A stretch of DNA of 64,000 bases from NCBI GenBank assembly GCA_011947345.1, contig JAAVTG010000883.1, forward strand, positions 1-64,000, written 5' to 3'. Below are positions 21,687-34,848 of this stretch, one piece after another (positions within the stretch are counted from its first letter, which is position 1; every line of letters starts with the position of its first letter). The stretch comes from Phytophthora quininea (lineage: Eukaryota > Oomycota > Peronosporomycetes > Peronosporales > Peronosporaceae). The notes below the pieces were generated by a model. That model worked only from the letters and a program-made list of their open reading frames with translations, did not search any database and had not been told where the DNA came from. Made by a program: the position numbers and the translations under genes.

Positions 21687-24480
21687 ATGATGCTAGCGAC
21701 GACGTCGACGCGGCGCTTGCGGCGTGACGCCGCCACGGCACTGCGGGACCCTCAGCAGGCTCGGCGACTGCACTTACTGCAGCAGGTTCGTCTCCTTGTG
21801 TCCACAACAAGCCAAGATATGTGTTGTATCAATGACACATATTTATTTTTATAGCAACTCGGGAGCACGCTGCAGCGCAGCGGCATGCATGGCCTTTTGA
21901 GAGGCGCACAGCAGAACCCTGCACTGCTGCGACAGGTGCTACAGTCCACCCGCCCGCACTCGTTCCGTACGTGGGAACTGTAGTCTATTAACGATTGAAC
22001 AGGATGGCTGACAGTGTTTTATGTATTTATTTATTACTGGGACAATTAGTGCGCAGGACGCAAGTAGACAAGCCTTTGAGTTGGGCTCAATGGCTGCAGG
22101 AGAACATCCCAAAGGGATTCGGGAGATTCTACCCCAAGAACGGAGGAGGAGCTAAAGTACCGCCCAAGGCGGCGCCCAAAGCAGGAGAGAAAGGTGCAGG
22201 TGACGTGAAGAAGCTGAGCTCTAAGGTGGCGGAGAACAAGAGTGGGGGCAGTGGAGGAAGCGGTGGCAATGGAGGTGGTGGTGGTGGACCCAGTCCGAAA
22301 GACGGCATGGCCTACCTGGTTCCGTTGGCTGTGGCAGCGCTGTTCCTGTCGGACTTGGCGAATATTGACAAACCCATGCAGGAGATCACGTACCAGGAGT
22401 TCCGCAACAGCTTCTTGGAGTCTGGTCGTGTGGAGAAGCTCGTGGTGGTGAACAAAAAGTACGTCAAGGTGTTCCTAAACGACATGGGCGGCGCTTCGAC
22501 GCCCGTTGCAAGCTCAGCACCTGGCGGCAGCAACGATTTCTCGGACTGGAACGACCCGAATGCCAAGGGCCAGCATGAGTACGACTTTGGAACCGAGTCG
22601 GAGCACAGCTCCGGCGGCAATCGTGGAATGAGCATGCCTATAGGCTCCCGTGGAACCTCAACTGGTCGACCGATCTCCAGTCCGACGTACTACTTCAATA
22701 TTGGCAGTGTCGAGGGCTTTGAGCGGCAGATTGAGCACGCGCAGCACCAGATGGGTATTCGCCCGCACGACTACATTCCAGTGCAGTACAGCAACGAGAT
22801 CAGCTTCACATCTGAGCTGATGAAGTTCTTGCCAACGATCGTGCTGATTGGTTTCCTTCTCATGACCATGCGTGGCATGGGAGGCGGTGCCGGTGGTGGC
22901 GGCGGCGGCATTGGCAACATCTTCAAGGTTGGCAAGAGTCCTGCCAAGAAGATCATGAAGGAGGACATCAAGATCTCGTTCAAGGATGTGGCTGGTGTGG
23001 ACGAGGCCAAGAAGGAGATTATGGAGTTCGTCGACTTCCTTCGCAACCAGAAGCGCTTCACGGAGCTCGGTGCGAAGATCCCCAAGGGCGCCCTGCTCGT
23101 TGGTCCTCCCGGTACAGGTAAGACGCTGCTTGCTAAGGCTACCGCTGGCGAAGCTAGCGTCCCGTTCTTCAGTATTTCCGGTTCGGATTTCATTGAGATG
23201 TTTGTCGGTGTGGGTCCGTCGCGTGTTCGTGACCTGTTCAAGGAGGCGCGTGCCAACGCTCCGTGTATCGTCTTCATCGATGAAATCGATGCTGTTGCCC
23301 GCGCACGTAGCAAGGGTAACTTCTCTGGCGGCAACGACGAGCGTGAAAACACGCTTAATCAACTGCTGGTAGAGATGGATGGCTTCAACTCGAGTGAAGG
23401 TGTGGTGGTGCTTGCCGGTACGAACCGCGCCGATATTCTAGACAAGGCCATTCTGCGTCCCGGTCGATTCGACCGGCAGATCACCGTGGACGTCCCGGAC
23501 ATTAAGGGCCGTCGCGAGATTTTCAAGGTGCACTTGAAGGGGCTGACGCTTGATGGCAACGTAGACGACTTTGCCCGTCGGATGGCTGCTTTGACGCCGG
23601 GCTTCGCTGGCGCTGAAATTGCCAACATCTGTAACGAGGCCGCTATCGTGGCAGCACGACGAAATGCTTCTAGCATCTCGTTCAAGGACTTTGAGCAGGC
23701 TACAGACCGTGTTATTGGCGGCCTGGAGACGAACCGCATCATGTCGCCTGAAGAGAAGAAGACGGTGGCCTATCACGAGGCTGGTCACGCTGTGGCCGGT
23801 TGGTTCCTCGAGCACGCGGATCCTCTCTGAAGGTGACTATCGTGCCTCGAGGTAAGGGATCGCTGGGTTACGCTCAGTACCTGCCGAAGGAAGTGGCACT
23901 GCACAGCCGCGAAGCTCTAACAGATATGATGTGCATGGCTCTCGGCGGCCGTGCGTCGGAGTTTGTAAACTTTGACGGACGAATCACCACGGGTGCATCG
24001 GACGACTTGCGTCGGGTTACTCAGATCGCCTACTCGATGGTGCAGCTGTACGGCATGAACGAACGAGTTGGCCAGCTTTCCTTCCCCAAGGAGGAAGGCG
24101 GATACCCCGACAAGCTGTACAGTGAGAAGACGTCCGAGATCATGGACGAGGAGGTGCAAAAGATCGTGGATGGCGCGTATAAACGCACTAAGGAGCTCCT
24201 GCAGGAGAAGCAGATCCAGCTGCACGAGCTGGCGGAAGAGCTGCTCGCGAACGAGACCATCAACCACTCGGACATTGTGCGCGTGCTGGGTCCCCGTCCG
24301 TTCGGTGGCAACAAGACGTACACGGAGTTTGTCGAGGAATCCTGGAAGGATGCCGACAAATATGAGGCAAGTAAGAACCAGGCGGCTGCTGAGGAGACAT
24401 CCGAAGCGAGCGCCAGCAAGAACGAGGACGACGCAGCTTCATCCAGCGAAGGTGACGACTCCAAGGACACGAAGAACTAG
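21687..24480 (+). CDS. AFG3: Mitochondrial AFG3/FtsH-type m-AAA metalloprotease
   Basis: ATP-dependent zinc protease of the mitochondrial inner membrane that degrades misfolded membrane proteins and processes imported proteins. Exons 21687-21785, 21855-21966 and 22050-24480; the first two give an Arg-rich presequence. FtsH_ext lies between two membrane helices ([17 protein letters not shown] and [14 protein letters not shown]). The AAA domain has Walker [14 protein letters not shown], Walker [11 protein letters not shown] and the SRH arginines (RPGRFDR). The peptidase has HEAGH with the downstream Asp region. A break at about 23824-23829, just after [18 protein letters not shown], is one missing base; the next frame continues [20 protein letters not shown]. 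With it the protein is 880 aa. Closest to AFG3L2/Yta10-12. Divergence from AFG3L1 or paraplegin was not resolvable. Confidence 0.93.
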
Positions 24481-24820
24481 CCGCTTTTTTCCGGGTAGGG
24501 CAATCATAAAGCACGACTCAACACGAGCGATTACAGCAGCGAAGGTTTGGTTTTCACCAGAACGTCCGCAGATACGACTTGTGGCACGCATTGCCAAGTT
24601 TTATCGAGTATTCCTACATTTACGAAAGGCGGGCTCGGAGACGACCGCGCTTGCTTCCGAGTGGCGCCATTTTAAAACCTGCTAGCCTTCCCCCTAACAT
24701 CTCCATTTCTCTGCCGCCTTGAACCTGCTTTATGAATTTCGTACACATGCAAACGGCCGTGGGTTCTCTCCGTTCAAATAAGTTTGGGGTTGTCCGTTGT
24801 CTTCTTCTTGTCTTCTTCCT

Positions 24821-25617
24821 TCACATCGAGTTGCGGTGTTGGAAGCCGTTACGGAACGTGAAGGCGCGCTCGAGGTGCGACGACAAGTTGAGGGTGCGGA
24901 TCACCTCCTTGAGCGGCATGCGGGTCACGTCGATGTCGTTGATGGCGCACAGAATGCTTCCTTTCTTGACCAGTCCGCTGTTCTCAATCGTTCCTTTGCG
25001 ACCGTCGTATTTGCGGACGAATCCGTCCACAATTGGAGCGCCAGACTCATCGCGATCCACTTGCAGCACCAGTCCGCACGGTCCGGGCGGCACGATGATA
25101 GTGATCAATGGGTTGGCTCTCTGCTTCCAGTCTTCTTCAGTGACCGACTCGTCGGACGAGTCCTCCACTTCGTCCGGGAAACTGTACGAGTTCCAGGCCT
25201 GCTGTCTCTGTTTCCTTGTCTTGGGAGACCTTCTTCTTCGTGGTCAGACTCTGCACTGCTCTCTGTAGTGGTGAGACTGCCCAGTGCCAGTCTGGCGCTC
25301 AGCAGGTTGAATTTGCTGCGCGGACTGAGCGGCGGCTCCTGCAATTTGGCTCGGAAAGCGTCAGCGTAGGCCTGCGCGCTGCCGTCTGCGTCTCCTGCGT
25401 CCTCGTGGGCGTCGTCCGACAGCGCGTACGTCTCTCCGCGACTGAGTAGCAGCGAACTGTGTTCCGGATGCTGCAAATGCTGGTACTTGGACGGGAAGGC
25501 GCCATATTTCCCCACAGCCGCGGCCACGCGACCCGTCTTGAGACTGCCTAGACGGTCGTAGCCCAGCGCGTTGAGCCCCTGGTCCTCCGGCCCGCCGCAA
25601 GAGCACACCGCGCCCAT
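24821..25617 (-). CDS. N-myristoylated PDZ-domain protein
   Basis: The start MGAVCSCGG (25617) fits N-myristoylation (Gly2, Ser6) with Cys5 and Cys7 available for palmitoylation, so a membrane-attached protein is inferred. An in-frame ATG 39 bases upstream would hide Gly2 and is less likely. A Ser/Asp/Glu-rich middle precedes a C-terminal PDZ-like domain (LITIIVPPGPCGLVLQVD, with the GLxL-type carboxylate-binding loop, through LKEVIRTLNL). The frame breaks at about 25229-25231, in GAAGAAGAAGG; one base is missing, after which RSPKTRKQRQQAWNSYSFPD continues to the PDZ region. Repaired length is 265 aa. Partner proteins are unknown. It is convergent with AFG3, 340 bases away. Confidence 0.75.
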
Positions 25618-25901
25618 GAGATCTCTGTGGCTGCTCAAGAAACTGGGAAATGGCAAACTGACAAATAAAAATCAGTCATTGGTCCGTATTGCGACATAGA
25701 AAAGCCATGTCAAAACGTTGATTCCTCTTCGGTGGCTTCAAGTCTCTTGCTGAATTTCGGCTACCAAGGCGGCAACCAAGTGATCTTCCTTGGCTGTGAA
25801 ATTTAGTTTCGATACTCTGCTGCCCACCCGCTGTATACATTTTCAGCTGGACGAGAGCGCCACCCATGCGACTGGGGAATTTTCAGACACCCTTCGCCTG
25901 C

Positions 25902-27789
25902 CTATCGCACTGGAAACGGATGGGCCTCGGTGTTGAAGACAATGCGGTCCAGAGACAGCACGTCGTCGTCCGAGAAGAGCAGGAACAAGTACTTGAGCGT
26001 CTCGGCGATGAAGAAGCTCTCCATCCTCCCGTCGTGGGTCGTCACTTTTGGGCCGTACCAGACATTGGCGGTGCTGCGATAGCCCCAGCAGAGACCTGAG
26101 AAATAGTCAAGAACTCAAACCTGTGGGCAAGAGTACAAGATCAAGACTGTACCTTGCTGTGCAGTTCGAACGCGGCCATGATGCTGCGGCCGTATTCGCG
26201 GTAGACTTGGTCTTTGGTAACCCGGTACAGGATGAAGAGGCTTTCGACGGTCTCGGGTCGCAGGCCGTTGTAGTCGTTGGACGGCAGCACGAACAGCTCC
26301 GAGAAGCTCTTTTGGCATTGTTCGAGGCGCTCTCTGTGATGAAATGCGTGATTTCTGGAGCGAGATGCGTAGCTGATTGCAAGTACATCTACATGGAAGA
26401 AGAAGGTTATTTGTCTTGCTGACCGGACGGATGGAACGTACCTGGACGCAGGTTTCCGTGAGTTCTTTGGCGAGATCCAAATGCCAAGAAGGCATGCCGT
26501 GATGATATCCGAGTGCCAGCATGCCAGGTACGAAGCAGGTCAAGTGCTCCATCGCAGGCTCGAGATGTCCAAAGATGGATTTCCCAACGAACGCGTAGTT
26601 TCCTGGGTACGAATACCCGACCAACTTATCTCGCATGCCTTGCACCGCAGTCACGTACATTTCTCGCATCTGGTCGTCTTCCTTGCCACCGAGGAGCCAT
26701 TGCTTCAGAAGATACTCGTAGTAGCTATCACCTAAAGCTCCCATCGAAGTGGCAGCCTCGGCGAAACCTCTGCAACAACCAGCAGTTAGATGCCGCAGAA
26801 AGCATGCGAGAATCACGTACTCCAGTCGACTCCAGTCCAGCGATACGGGGATCAAGCCATCGGGATATCGAGTGTTGACGAGCTCCATCATCTACCAAAC
26901 ACAGGTGAGTTCGTGTCAATACTATATCTAAACTTTTGCGCACTTACGATGCTGTTCACGTGGTTAACAGGCAGGAGAAACGAGTCGTCTTTCGTGATGT
27001 GAGCGAGGTAGGCAAACTCCAGTTGGAACGTGCCTGCCTCTGCCAAAAGCGGTTCGTCGTAGCTGAGCATTCCCTTCAAAGACAACTGAGACCGAACATC
27101 AATTGCTTACGGCCGGATCAACTAAAGTTCGGGTGAGTTCCTACCTTCAGCTCCGTGACCCGACAAGGCACGTAGTTCCCGCACGTGAAAGCTTTCTGAA
27201 GTGCTTTCCCGAGCTTCATCGCAAGGTCGAGGAAGTGCTGCTCCCCAGAGAGGTAGAACGCAGACAACAACCCACCCAGCGATCGGATCGTCACTTCAAA
27301 GAAGCTCACAGTGCCTTCTTGAAACATCGTGGCGCCCAAATTCTTCTTGACCCAAGCACTAGCTTCGTCGAACTCGTCGTGCAGCCCCATGATGAACAGC
27401 GTATCCAGGGAATCCACGGTCGTGAGCGCCATTTCGTGGCGATACACCGTGCCTCCTCGCAAGCCCAACACGTCCAGATAATCTCTCCACTGGGCAAACT
27501 TGCGATATCCGCGCCACGCGTGGCGAGTCATCTCCACTACCTGCCGCTGGTCGTCGTTGAAATTCTCCGACTGCTGCTTGAAGAGCTCGCGGAGACTGGA
27601 AGTTGCAGGACGATATCTCTCGAACCGCAGGAATTGGCGTTCAGCCACCGGCAAATTCAAATGGGCAAAGGTTAGCACGAAGACACTCAACGTCGCCAAT
27701 GCTGCCAGCGTCGTCCACAGTAATTTCTGCAAGGACAAAGCTTTTGGGCGGCCGACTGCGTCATACTTGACGAAGTACTGCGGGTGCAT
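25902..27789 (-). CDS. Class I alpha-1,2-mannosidase (GH47), ER/Golgi N-glycan trimming
   Basis: Inverting Ca-dependent mannosidase that removes alpha-1,2 mannoses from N-glycans in the ER or Golgi. Exons 27789-27145, 27085-26948, 26891-26821, 26769-26442, 26388-26153 and 26095-25902. A type II signal anchor lies at about residues 21-45. GH47 motifs in order: [64 protein letters not shown], and NTEAHPFPV with the Ca-binding Thr. Two breaks: near 26331-26336 (one base missing between HFIT and ERLEQCQ) and at the C4 run 26083-26086 (plus strand), where V-S-A-G-G-Y is expected. Repaired length is 537 aa, normal for the family. ER MNS-type versus Golgi type was not decided. Confidence 0.92.
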
Positions 27790-28295
27790 GTTCGTGTCCC
27801 TTTAAGCAGTCGGTTTATTTTCCGCGTGCAATGAGCGGAGCGATCTGAAAATGTGTTTGGCTTTTCGTGGTGGAAACAATACGCAAAGCCAGGCTTTGGT
27901 GATTTGCAGCCAGATAGTTTTCGGATGAAAATAAATACAACGCATGCTGTTGACCGAATCCGTTGAGCATCTGAACATCGAGAAGCTCAAGCTAGCACCG
28001 TCAATGCTTGATCACTGGTAAGAACATGACGCTGCTGAATGATGGCAAAGACCACCAGTTCGAGGTCATCTACGATCATTTCCCTGTGCTACAATCACCA
28101 CAATCCTCAAGCGCATGATGGGGAGAGAGATCCGTTTGTTTAGCGACTATTTCCCAGCGTTCTTCACAAGCCCTTTGAGTGCAACTAGTTTCTGCTAGGA
28201 CCAAGCTTTGAGTCTACTGCCACATCTTCCGTGACTGAGAGCACATCCGTGCCCCTTCAAGATTTGGATCCAATTTTGTTTTTATTTTGTCGAGC
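27790..28295. other. Divergent promoter region, nothing recognised
   Basis: About 500 bases between the mannosidase start and the lipid-transfer gene start. Only short frames occur. It should hold both promoters. Confidence 0.4.
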
Positions 28296-31200
28296 ATGGA
28301 GGCGGTCACGAGTTGGCACCGCAAGTGGGTGGTGCTTCTTGCCGCTATCGGATGGTTGTTCCTGTACCGGTACCGAGTAATGGGCTGGTTGCTGTCGAAA
28401 GCCATCACCTTCCAAATGTCCAAGTCTCGTGATGATCAACTCACCGTGCAAGTGGAACGAGTTTCGCCCCAGCCGTTGAAATTCCTTAACGTAGAGATCA
28501 ATTGTTCCGGGCCGACCAGTTGGAGAGTCGTGTTGACAAGTGTGAAGGTGGAGAATCACGTGAAGGAATTTTTGAGTCCTTTGGCCTTGTCAAGATTTGC
28601 GTCCTGGTAATCGACGAAGTCGCTGGAGACGTCGCTCAGGTGGACGAGCAAATACTCCAGGAGCTTTTACTGCCAAAGCGAGCAAGGCAAAATGCTACTA
28701 CATCTACTAAAGGTACGAACTATGGATCACTTGATGTTGTATAGAGCTAACACTTCTTTGGTCCCTTAGCAAAAATGAATCCGATTTGCTTCGCTCGCTT
28801 TGTGGATCTGCGGGTGGAGAAGATTCGGCTCCGAGTGAATTGCTTGGAAGTTGTGACTGAGTTGAAGGTCGAGAGGCTGTTCATCGGGATCAAGGATGTC
28901 TTGGTGCAGAGGGAAATGTTCCAACTACAAGTGAAAGTAAATTCCGTGATGCTGCAGAGTTTTTCCCAGTCTCAGCGGCATTCGAAAGTCTGGAACGACT
29001 TAGTTAAAGGGCACGAAGAACTAGAAAGCAGAGATGGTTTTCTACTGGTTCTCCCAGACACCGAGATGCTGTTCGATTTGAACTTGATGAACCAGCGCTT
29101 TCTGGGGTGCCAAGTGCTTGGGTCCAAAGAGAAGTCGACAGACATTTTCGTGGCGAGCGCTTTTATTGAACGTGTACTTACTGTGAGGAATGCAATCATC
29201 CTAAAGGGCTCAGCTGGATCCACTGATGTTTATACAGATCAGGATGCGGGCAGATCCCAAGCTGTGGCAATAACGCCAACTGCCATCGAGATTACTGGGT
29301 TTCAGATACGTGCTGCAGTTGTTGTTGAGGTGGACAGTATTGGCTTCGTTCCTATCCAATTTTGCGCGAGCATTGACAAATATGCACATACAAAGCCTTT
29401 GACCGAGCCCGCAGCGTCAAGTGATGAAGTTGCAATTATTAGTGATGCTGGAGAGGCGAGAACAAACATTGAGGCTACATTCCAAAATGTATCTGTCGAC
29501 ATCCTCGGCGACTCTGAAACGAAACTACTGGCGGTCACTTCTTGCGGAGTAGATGCCAGTCAAACTACGAGTGATAGTGGAATTGCCCATTGCTCAGTAG
29601 GCTCTGTTGACTGCTTCCTAAATCATAGGTCGGAAACGATATGTCGTTCGCTGATGGAAGCGCAGAAACGGATGGAAGCGCTCCATGCCGAAGCAAAAGC
29701 CATGTTACATCCAAAGACAGACTCAAATGTGCCCTCGAGGAAACGAATTATCTGGGATACTGAAGTTGCGCTTGCTTCGTGGACGATGGCTTTTGAGGCG
29801 AACTCGAATGCGACTGGGAAAGATGAACTCACCGCGTATGGAACCGAGACTTCAATTCAATCCCCTCTGTTCCCTACAATAATGAACGACGGTTCATCTG
29901 TAGCCCAACGCTCCGTTATGGTCGAACAAATTCGAGTTGAAGTGACTCTTTATGGACAACGATCCCACGCAGCATCGTTTGGTGGTGCGGTCGTGACTAC
30001 GACAATTACTCTGGACTCTGCTCAGAGTTCCAAGCTCAACTGCGGGTCTTTTATTTTCGACTATATTTCTGTGAACGGATTACTTTCAGAAAGCAACGCT
30101 GACTTTACACAGTTCCCAGCAATTTACCTGGACGAAGTCAAAATCAAGCGCGAACAGAAGACAACGAGTGAGTTCATCGATGTTGACTTGGACGTGCACA
30201 TCGATCAGGCAAAAGTTAAGTGGGGATATCAGCAGCACAAGGCGTTTCTTGTGGAATGGGCTGCTATCAAAGACATCATTGATCAGCTAGACTGCATGCT
30301 TTCGGGGTCATCTTCGCGGAAAATAAGTTAGCACTAACTGAAATCCAGCAATCTGGTTCAAGTAGCCAAGTTCCGCTGAAGATTGAGACCATAAATGTCT
30401 ACTCGAAGCACACGGTGGTCGACGTCGCAGACATCCCTGGTGTCACTACATTAGCAGCTTTCTGTTTGGAGGATGCCAAGGCTAGCCATCGAGTGACGCA
30501 GCTTTCGATCATCAGTGGATTCAACTGCGTGACTGCCCATCTGTCCTGGGGAGACGAAACATCTACAATTGAAATGGCTGATGCCTCTTTCCAGAATCGA
30601 AAGAGTCTGGGCAGGCAGCGATATCTCACTAAGGTTCCAGCGCAAAGCGATATCCGATTTAGTCGACTGAAAATTCACCTGCTACCGCAGAGTCGGATGT
30701 TGCTGCTGTTCCTGCGGCTCGACCAACTTGTCAACAGCCCACAAGAAAAGTGGGGGACGAAAAACGCGTTTCAGCTCAGGGGATTTCTTTCGCTTGTGGA
30801 ATTTTCGCCATTGATCTGGAAGGAGCTGAACAAAAGGCAAGCATTATGTTTACGACGCTTGGCGTCAAAATGACCCGATCGAATCTTCGTGACATCACGG
30901 AGACACTAGTTCGGATCGCAAGCTGCTTGGGAAAACAAGAAATTATCGGACGGTCTTTTGCCGACGTAGCCCGCCAAGTAGTGGTAATGGAAGGAACGGC
31001 ATCGGCCAGTACCATCACAGCGGCGATACCAGCAAAAACAATTGTTGAACTGCAAGACACACAGTTTCACTTTTCTCTAACAGATGTGGAATGGTGCTGG
31101 CTATTGTCTTCGGATCAGCAGGAAGATGGCCTCAAATTTATTCCACGTTCCATGGGCTTTGATTTGAGCATGTTAACAGCAAAGATCAAGCTAGCGATGG

Positions 31201-34200
31201 AAAGGAAACTTATTGAATCTCTTCTGGCCGCGTTGCCTATTTTTCAGCAGGGCTTTGATACAAGAGAAGATGTTGTCGACGAGCTTGATAAACCTCATTT
31301 CCGCCAGCGATATGTGGGAAACTTCGATGTCGCCTTTCAAGAATCCGATCTCGTCTATCCGTATGGGAGTGATATCGGTCGAGAACGAATTGGAAACAAG
31401 ATCATGCGGGTTTTGGTGGGTGATGTGGCGCTCAGGCTTCGTCAATTTCGAGTGCTGGAGCTTCGATGTTCGCCGCTGAGAATTATACTCGAAGATGCGG
31501 TGCCCACCGAAAACGATGGCTTTGACCAACCTGATGATTCATTACAGCTTCTGTTTATTCCAGAAGCGAAGCTGCACTGCTTTATCAATTGGAAGACTGC
31601 TGTGGAGGCAGATCAACAAGAGTACTCGTTGTCATTGGATATATCACTCGGAAATACGGCACCAACAGATCATCCAGCTCAAGTCCCTCTTGCTGACGAA
31701 GCGCTTGTGGCTCTGAACTGGGATTGTGTGTATCCATGGCTTATCTACATCGCAACGGATGACGACGAAAACGTGGATTGTTCTACAACGACTGCCTCTA
31801 CAGAAAGAAATGTTGACAAAGGGATACAATGTGTAGGTGTGCAATGGGATTTATGTATTACCTTAATCCAGATGGCGTGGTGGGATACGGCAACGCAGGA
31901 CACTGGGATGTTGGTCGTCGCAAATGATTTCTCTCGCATGGCATTTTGAAGAGTGATGACTCGACTGTGGACTCACAAGAAGATATTCGTCCAAGCTGGA
32001 TGGTCTGGGAGACTACCATTTATCTGCATTCTTTCCGAGGCTACTTACTCCGAATGGACGACGAATTTAAGCTAGACGATTCACCACCGGCTTTAGGTGC
32101 ACTTCCGTTTGTTTCGGAGATGCACAGCAACTTCTCTTTGGAAATGTTGGGCACCAGCTATCGGAACACATATACCCCTGCTGATAGCGAGGATTGGGAA
32201 GCTCTGGATGATGAAGTCATGGTCTTGTTCGGACCGTCCAACTCTACGCTTTTTGAGAAAATGCACGACGAGTTTGCACCAATTGACCACGAATTCATTA
32301 TCGATACTCCTCCGAAAGTCACGACAGCACCGGAAACCACGCAGCGTCTCCCTCTTCCTCTGTTGCATGTTCCAGTATCGATCCGTTCATCTGCATCTAT
32401 GTCTCCACCGCGGTCACCACGTGCTGCCAAGAATGGGGCTCAGAGTATACGAAATAAACTATCGCGACTCAAGCGTCGATCTGCCTCGATGGACAATTTG
32501 TTCTTGAAAGACGGCTCATGCCCAATTCAAGTCGACTCTATGAGGCTTTTGTGGACGATTCAGACTCGTGATAGTATCTTCTACATGGTGTCCACTACTC
32601 TCGATAGTGTGCGGCTGATTGTCGAAGCGAAACGAAGGACGAATTGTCCGGATGGACAGCCCGATACGCGGTCGCTTTCTCCACAGAGGAAAAGAAACAG
32701 TTTCCGATCCGCATCCCTCGCTACTACAAGCCCAACTGCTGAAGAGAGCGAACAAAGCACTACGATTTATCGAGGATTCAATCGTCGAGGCAGTACCCGT
32801 GACACGTTGTTAGACTTGCTCCATCAAGGCAAACTCGGGATGGCCCAGGACCCTGAATGCACCACTTCTAATGGTGGTCACACGTGCGATCAAGGACCTC
32901 AGGCTGACACCACTGAATACGATGCCTCAAAGACTATCGCTGTGAAGGCATACACGCTCGACGTCCATGATGCGCAAATCAATATACGAGAAGAAGGCAC
33001 ACGAAGTAATATGTTGTTGGCGTCGAGACATATCCATTTCGAGATTGGGTCCGATGCAAGTGACAACAACACCATCGCGAATTTGACTTTCGACAACGTT
33101 ACCGCTCACGTGGCGCCCATCGACGTCGACATCTCTGCAGGTGTTTTATGGTATTCCCACTCCGGCGCTAGTTCCCCATCTTCTTCAGGCTCAGCACTAT
33201 TAAAACAAATTATGGAGGAGTGCAGTCTTACATCGACATATACGCACAATCTCGTCACCGAAGCCACTAGCACAGAGGTGGATTTGTCATTTCTGCAGCT
33301 GTCGACAGACCGCCACCAGTTCTACCAACTTTTGAATGTCATTCGACACGTACTGCTTGCTCCGCCAAACCTGGCGAAGCGACCAAAGCGAACAAATACA
33401 CCGAAAATTAACCCTGTCAACCCGCCAGAGTCACCACAACCAGCTGAGAGTGGAGAAATTATGATCTTTGTGCCTCCTTCTCCTACCTCAACTGTGATCT
33501 CAACGTCCGCGAAGAAACTCCACGTTCTGCTTGAAGAGGAACTTCGAAACCGAGAGATCCGAACGCGGGGAACGTCGTCCAGATCAAATGCAGCTCTGAG
33601 CACACTAAAGGCCATTTCATTTAAAGTTGTCGGGATGCAGTGGCGGCTGCGACTGAGTCCTGAAATTGCCGGCGCGGATCACGAGTTTATGGAGATGCGA
33701 ATCCAAGGCTTCACTGGCTGTCACACCTATCACACAAACCACTGCACCAAGCTGACGCTGAATCTTCAGTGGCTAGAGGTGAATAATCTTCATCCGGGAC
33801 CATCGACTGCGCCTTTCGAGGACCCCATGGCTGTGCTAAAAGCAAAATTGCTCGTCGACAAACGGTTTGAGAGTGGTTCAAAACTCGGGGTCGGGAATCA
33901 GAAAGGGATGCTGGTACTCCGAGCGGAAAGTGGGCCAATCGTTCGCGTACTCGGTCAGAAATTGCGCGTCCTGGAAGTGTTGGAGGTCAGCATGTTCCCA
34001 GAGGTGTCCAACATGATTGTGATCCAGCTCGCCGCCGACTTTTACGAGCTGATTTACAAGTTTCTCTTCGAGAACACGTCCCCTGACTCTGGAAGCAGTC
34101 ATAACATGAATTCTGAGCAAGTCCTCTTCGGACGGAAAGGATCCACCAGTCCAGCCCCACCATTCGCTGGAAACGCCGGTAGTGTTTCTAATTCAAAAGG

Positions 34201-34771
34201 TTCCAGCTCTCCTTACTTGAAATCGCGGCCATCGACGACGGCAACGCTGCCGCAATCTACCTTGCGCCCCCTTCACAAAACCCACTCGATCGGATCTGGG
34301 AACAGCCTATCGGAGTCCAGTTTCTCACTTTCTGCTAGTGGACCAAACTCTCCTACGGCTTCCAGCACGGAAGAGTCGTCTTTCCATGAAGATAATGACT
34401 CCACGGCTGATAACTGCGAGTTGTTCTACGTCAAGTATGTCCGCGTCGGGAACGTTCGTCTTCGGATCAATTGCAACGGTTTCTTTGTCAGCCTGAGCCA
34501 TTTCGATCTGGAGTTGCCACCGTACATTTGTCAAAGCAAACTCTGCACGACCAAGAAGTTACTGCAAAAGTTTGAATCCCACCTAAAATGGTATGTGACG
34601 AAGGAAAGCGCGTCGTCGGGGCTATCGCAATTCAAAAACAAACTCTTGAAGTGGACGCCGTCGTCTTCATCTGCTAGTGACAAGAAAGACAAGAACAAGA
34701 AACAGGAGGAAGATACCGCTGCAGCAAACGCCCAAGTATTGTTCGGTCCGTACTCAGGAACGTCGACATAA
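28296..34771 (+). CDS. FMP27/SABRE/Hobbit (BLTP2)-like bridge lipid-transfer protein
   Basis: Very large protein (2140 aa after repair) with an N-terminal membrane anchor (WVVLLAAIGWLFLYRYRVMG), expected to place it in the ER at membrane contact sites, where bridge-like lipid-transfer proteins move phospholipids along a hydrophobic groove. Two exons: 28296-28712 and 28770-34771. The middle is beta-rich repeating-groove sequence with Ser-rich inserts. The C-terminal region includes IQLAADFYELIYKFLFENT and FYVKYVRVGNVRLRINCNGF, which resemble the Apt1/FMP27 family. Four breaks, each one base short in a homopolymer: T5 28569-28573, G4 30304-30307, A4 30746-30749, T4 31944-31947. With all four restored, total length and splice phase agree. 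Family assignment rests on architecture and the C-terminal motifs. VPS13 or BLTP1 are less likely because of size and lack of a chorein-type start. Confidence 0.7.
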
Positions 34772-34848
34772 AGTTGAATCCCAAGAATTCTGCTCAAGAA
34801 TGAAAGCAATTGTGCTGCCACCATCCGATCTTCACCTTCACGTCGAAG

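Noticed and set aside
22658..23362. Long antisense frames on the AFG3 gene (up to 234 codons)
   Set aside because: They mirror the highly conserved AAA domain on the other strand and have no domain of their own.
23824..23829. Programmed frameshift in the AFG3 gene
   Set aside because: Similar single-base breaks occur in many unrelated genes here, with no slippery heptamer or pseudoknot; sequencing error explains all.
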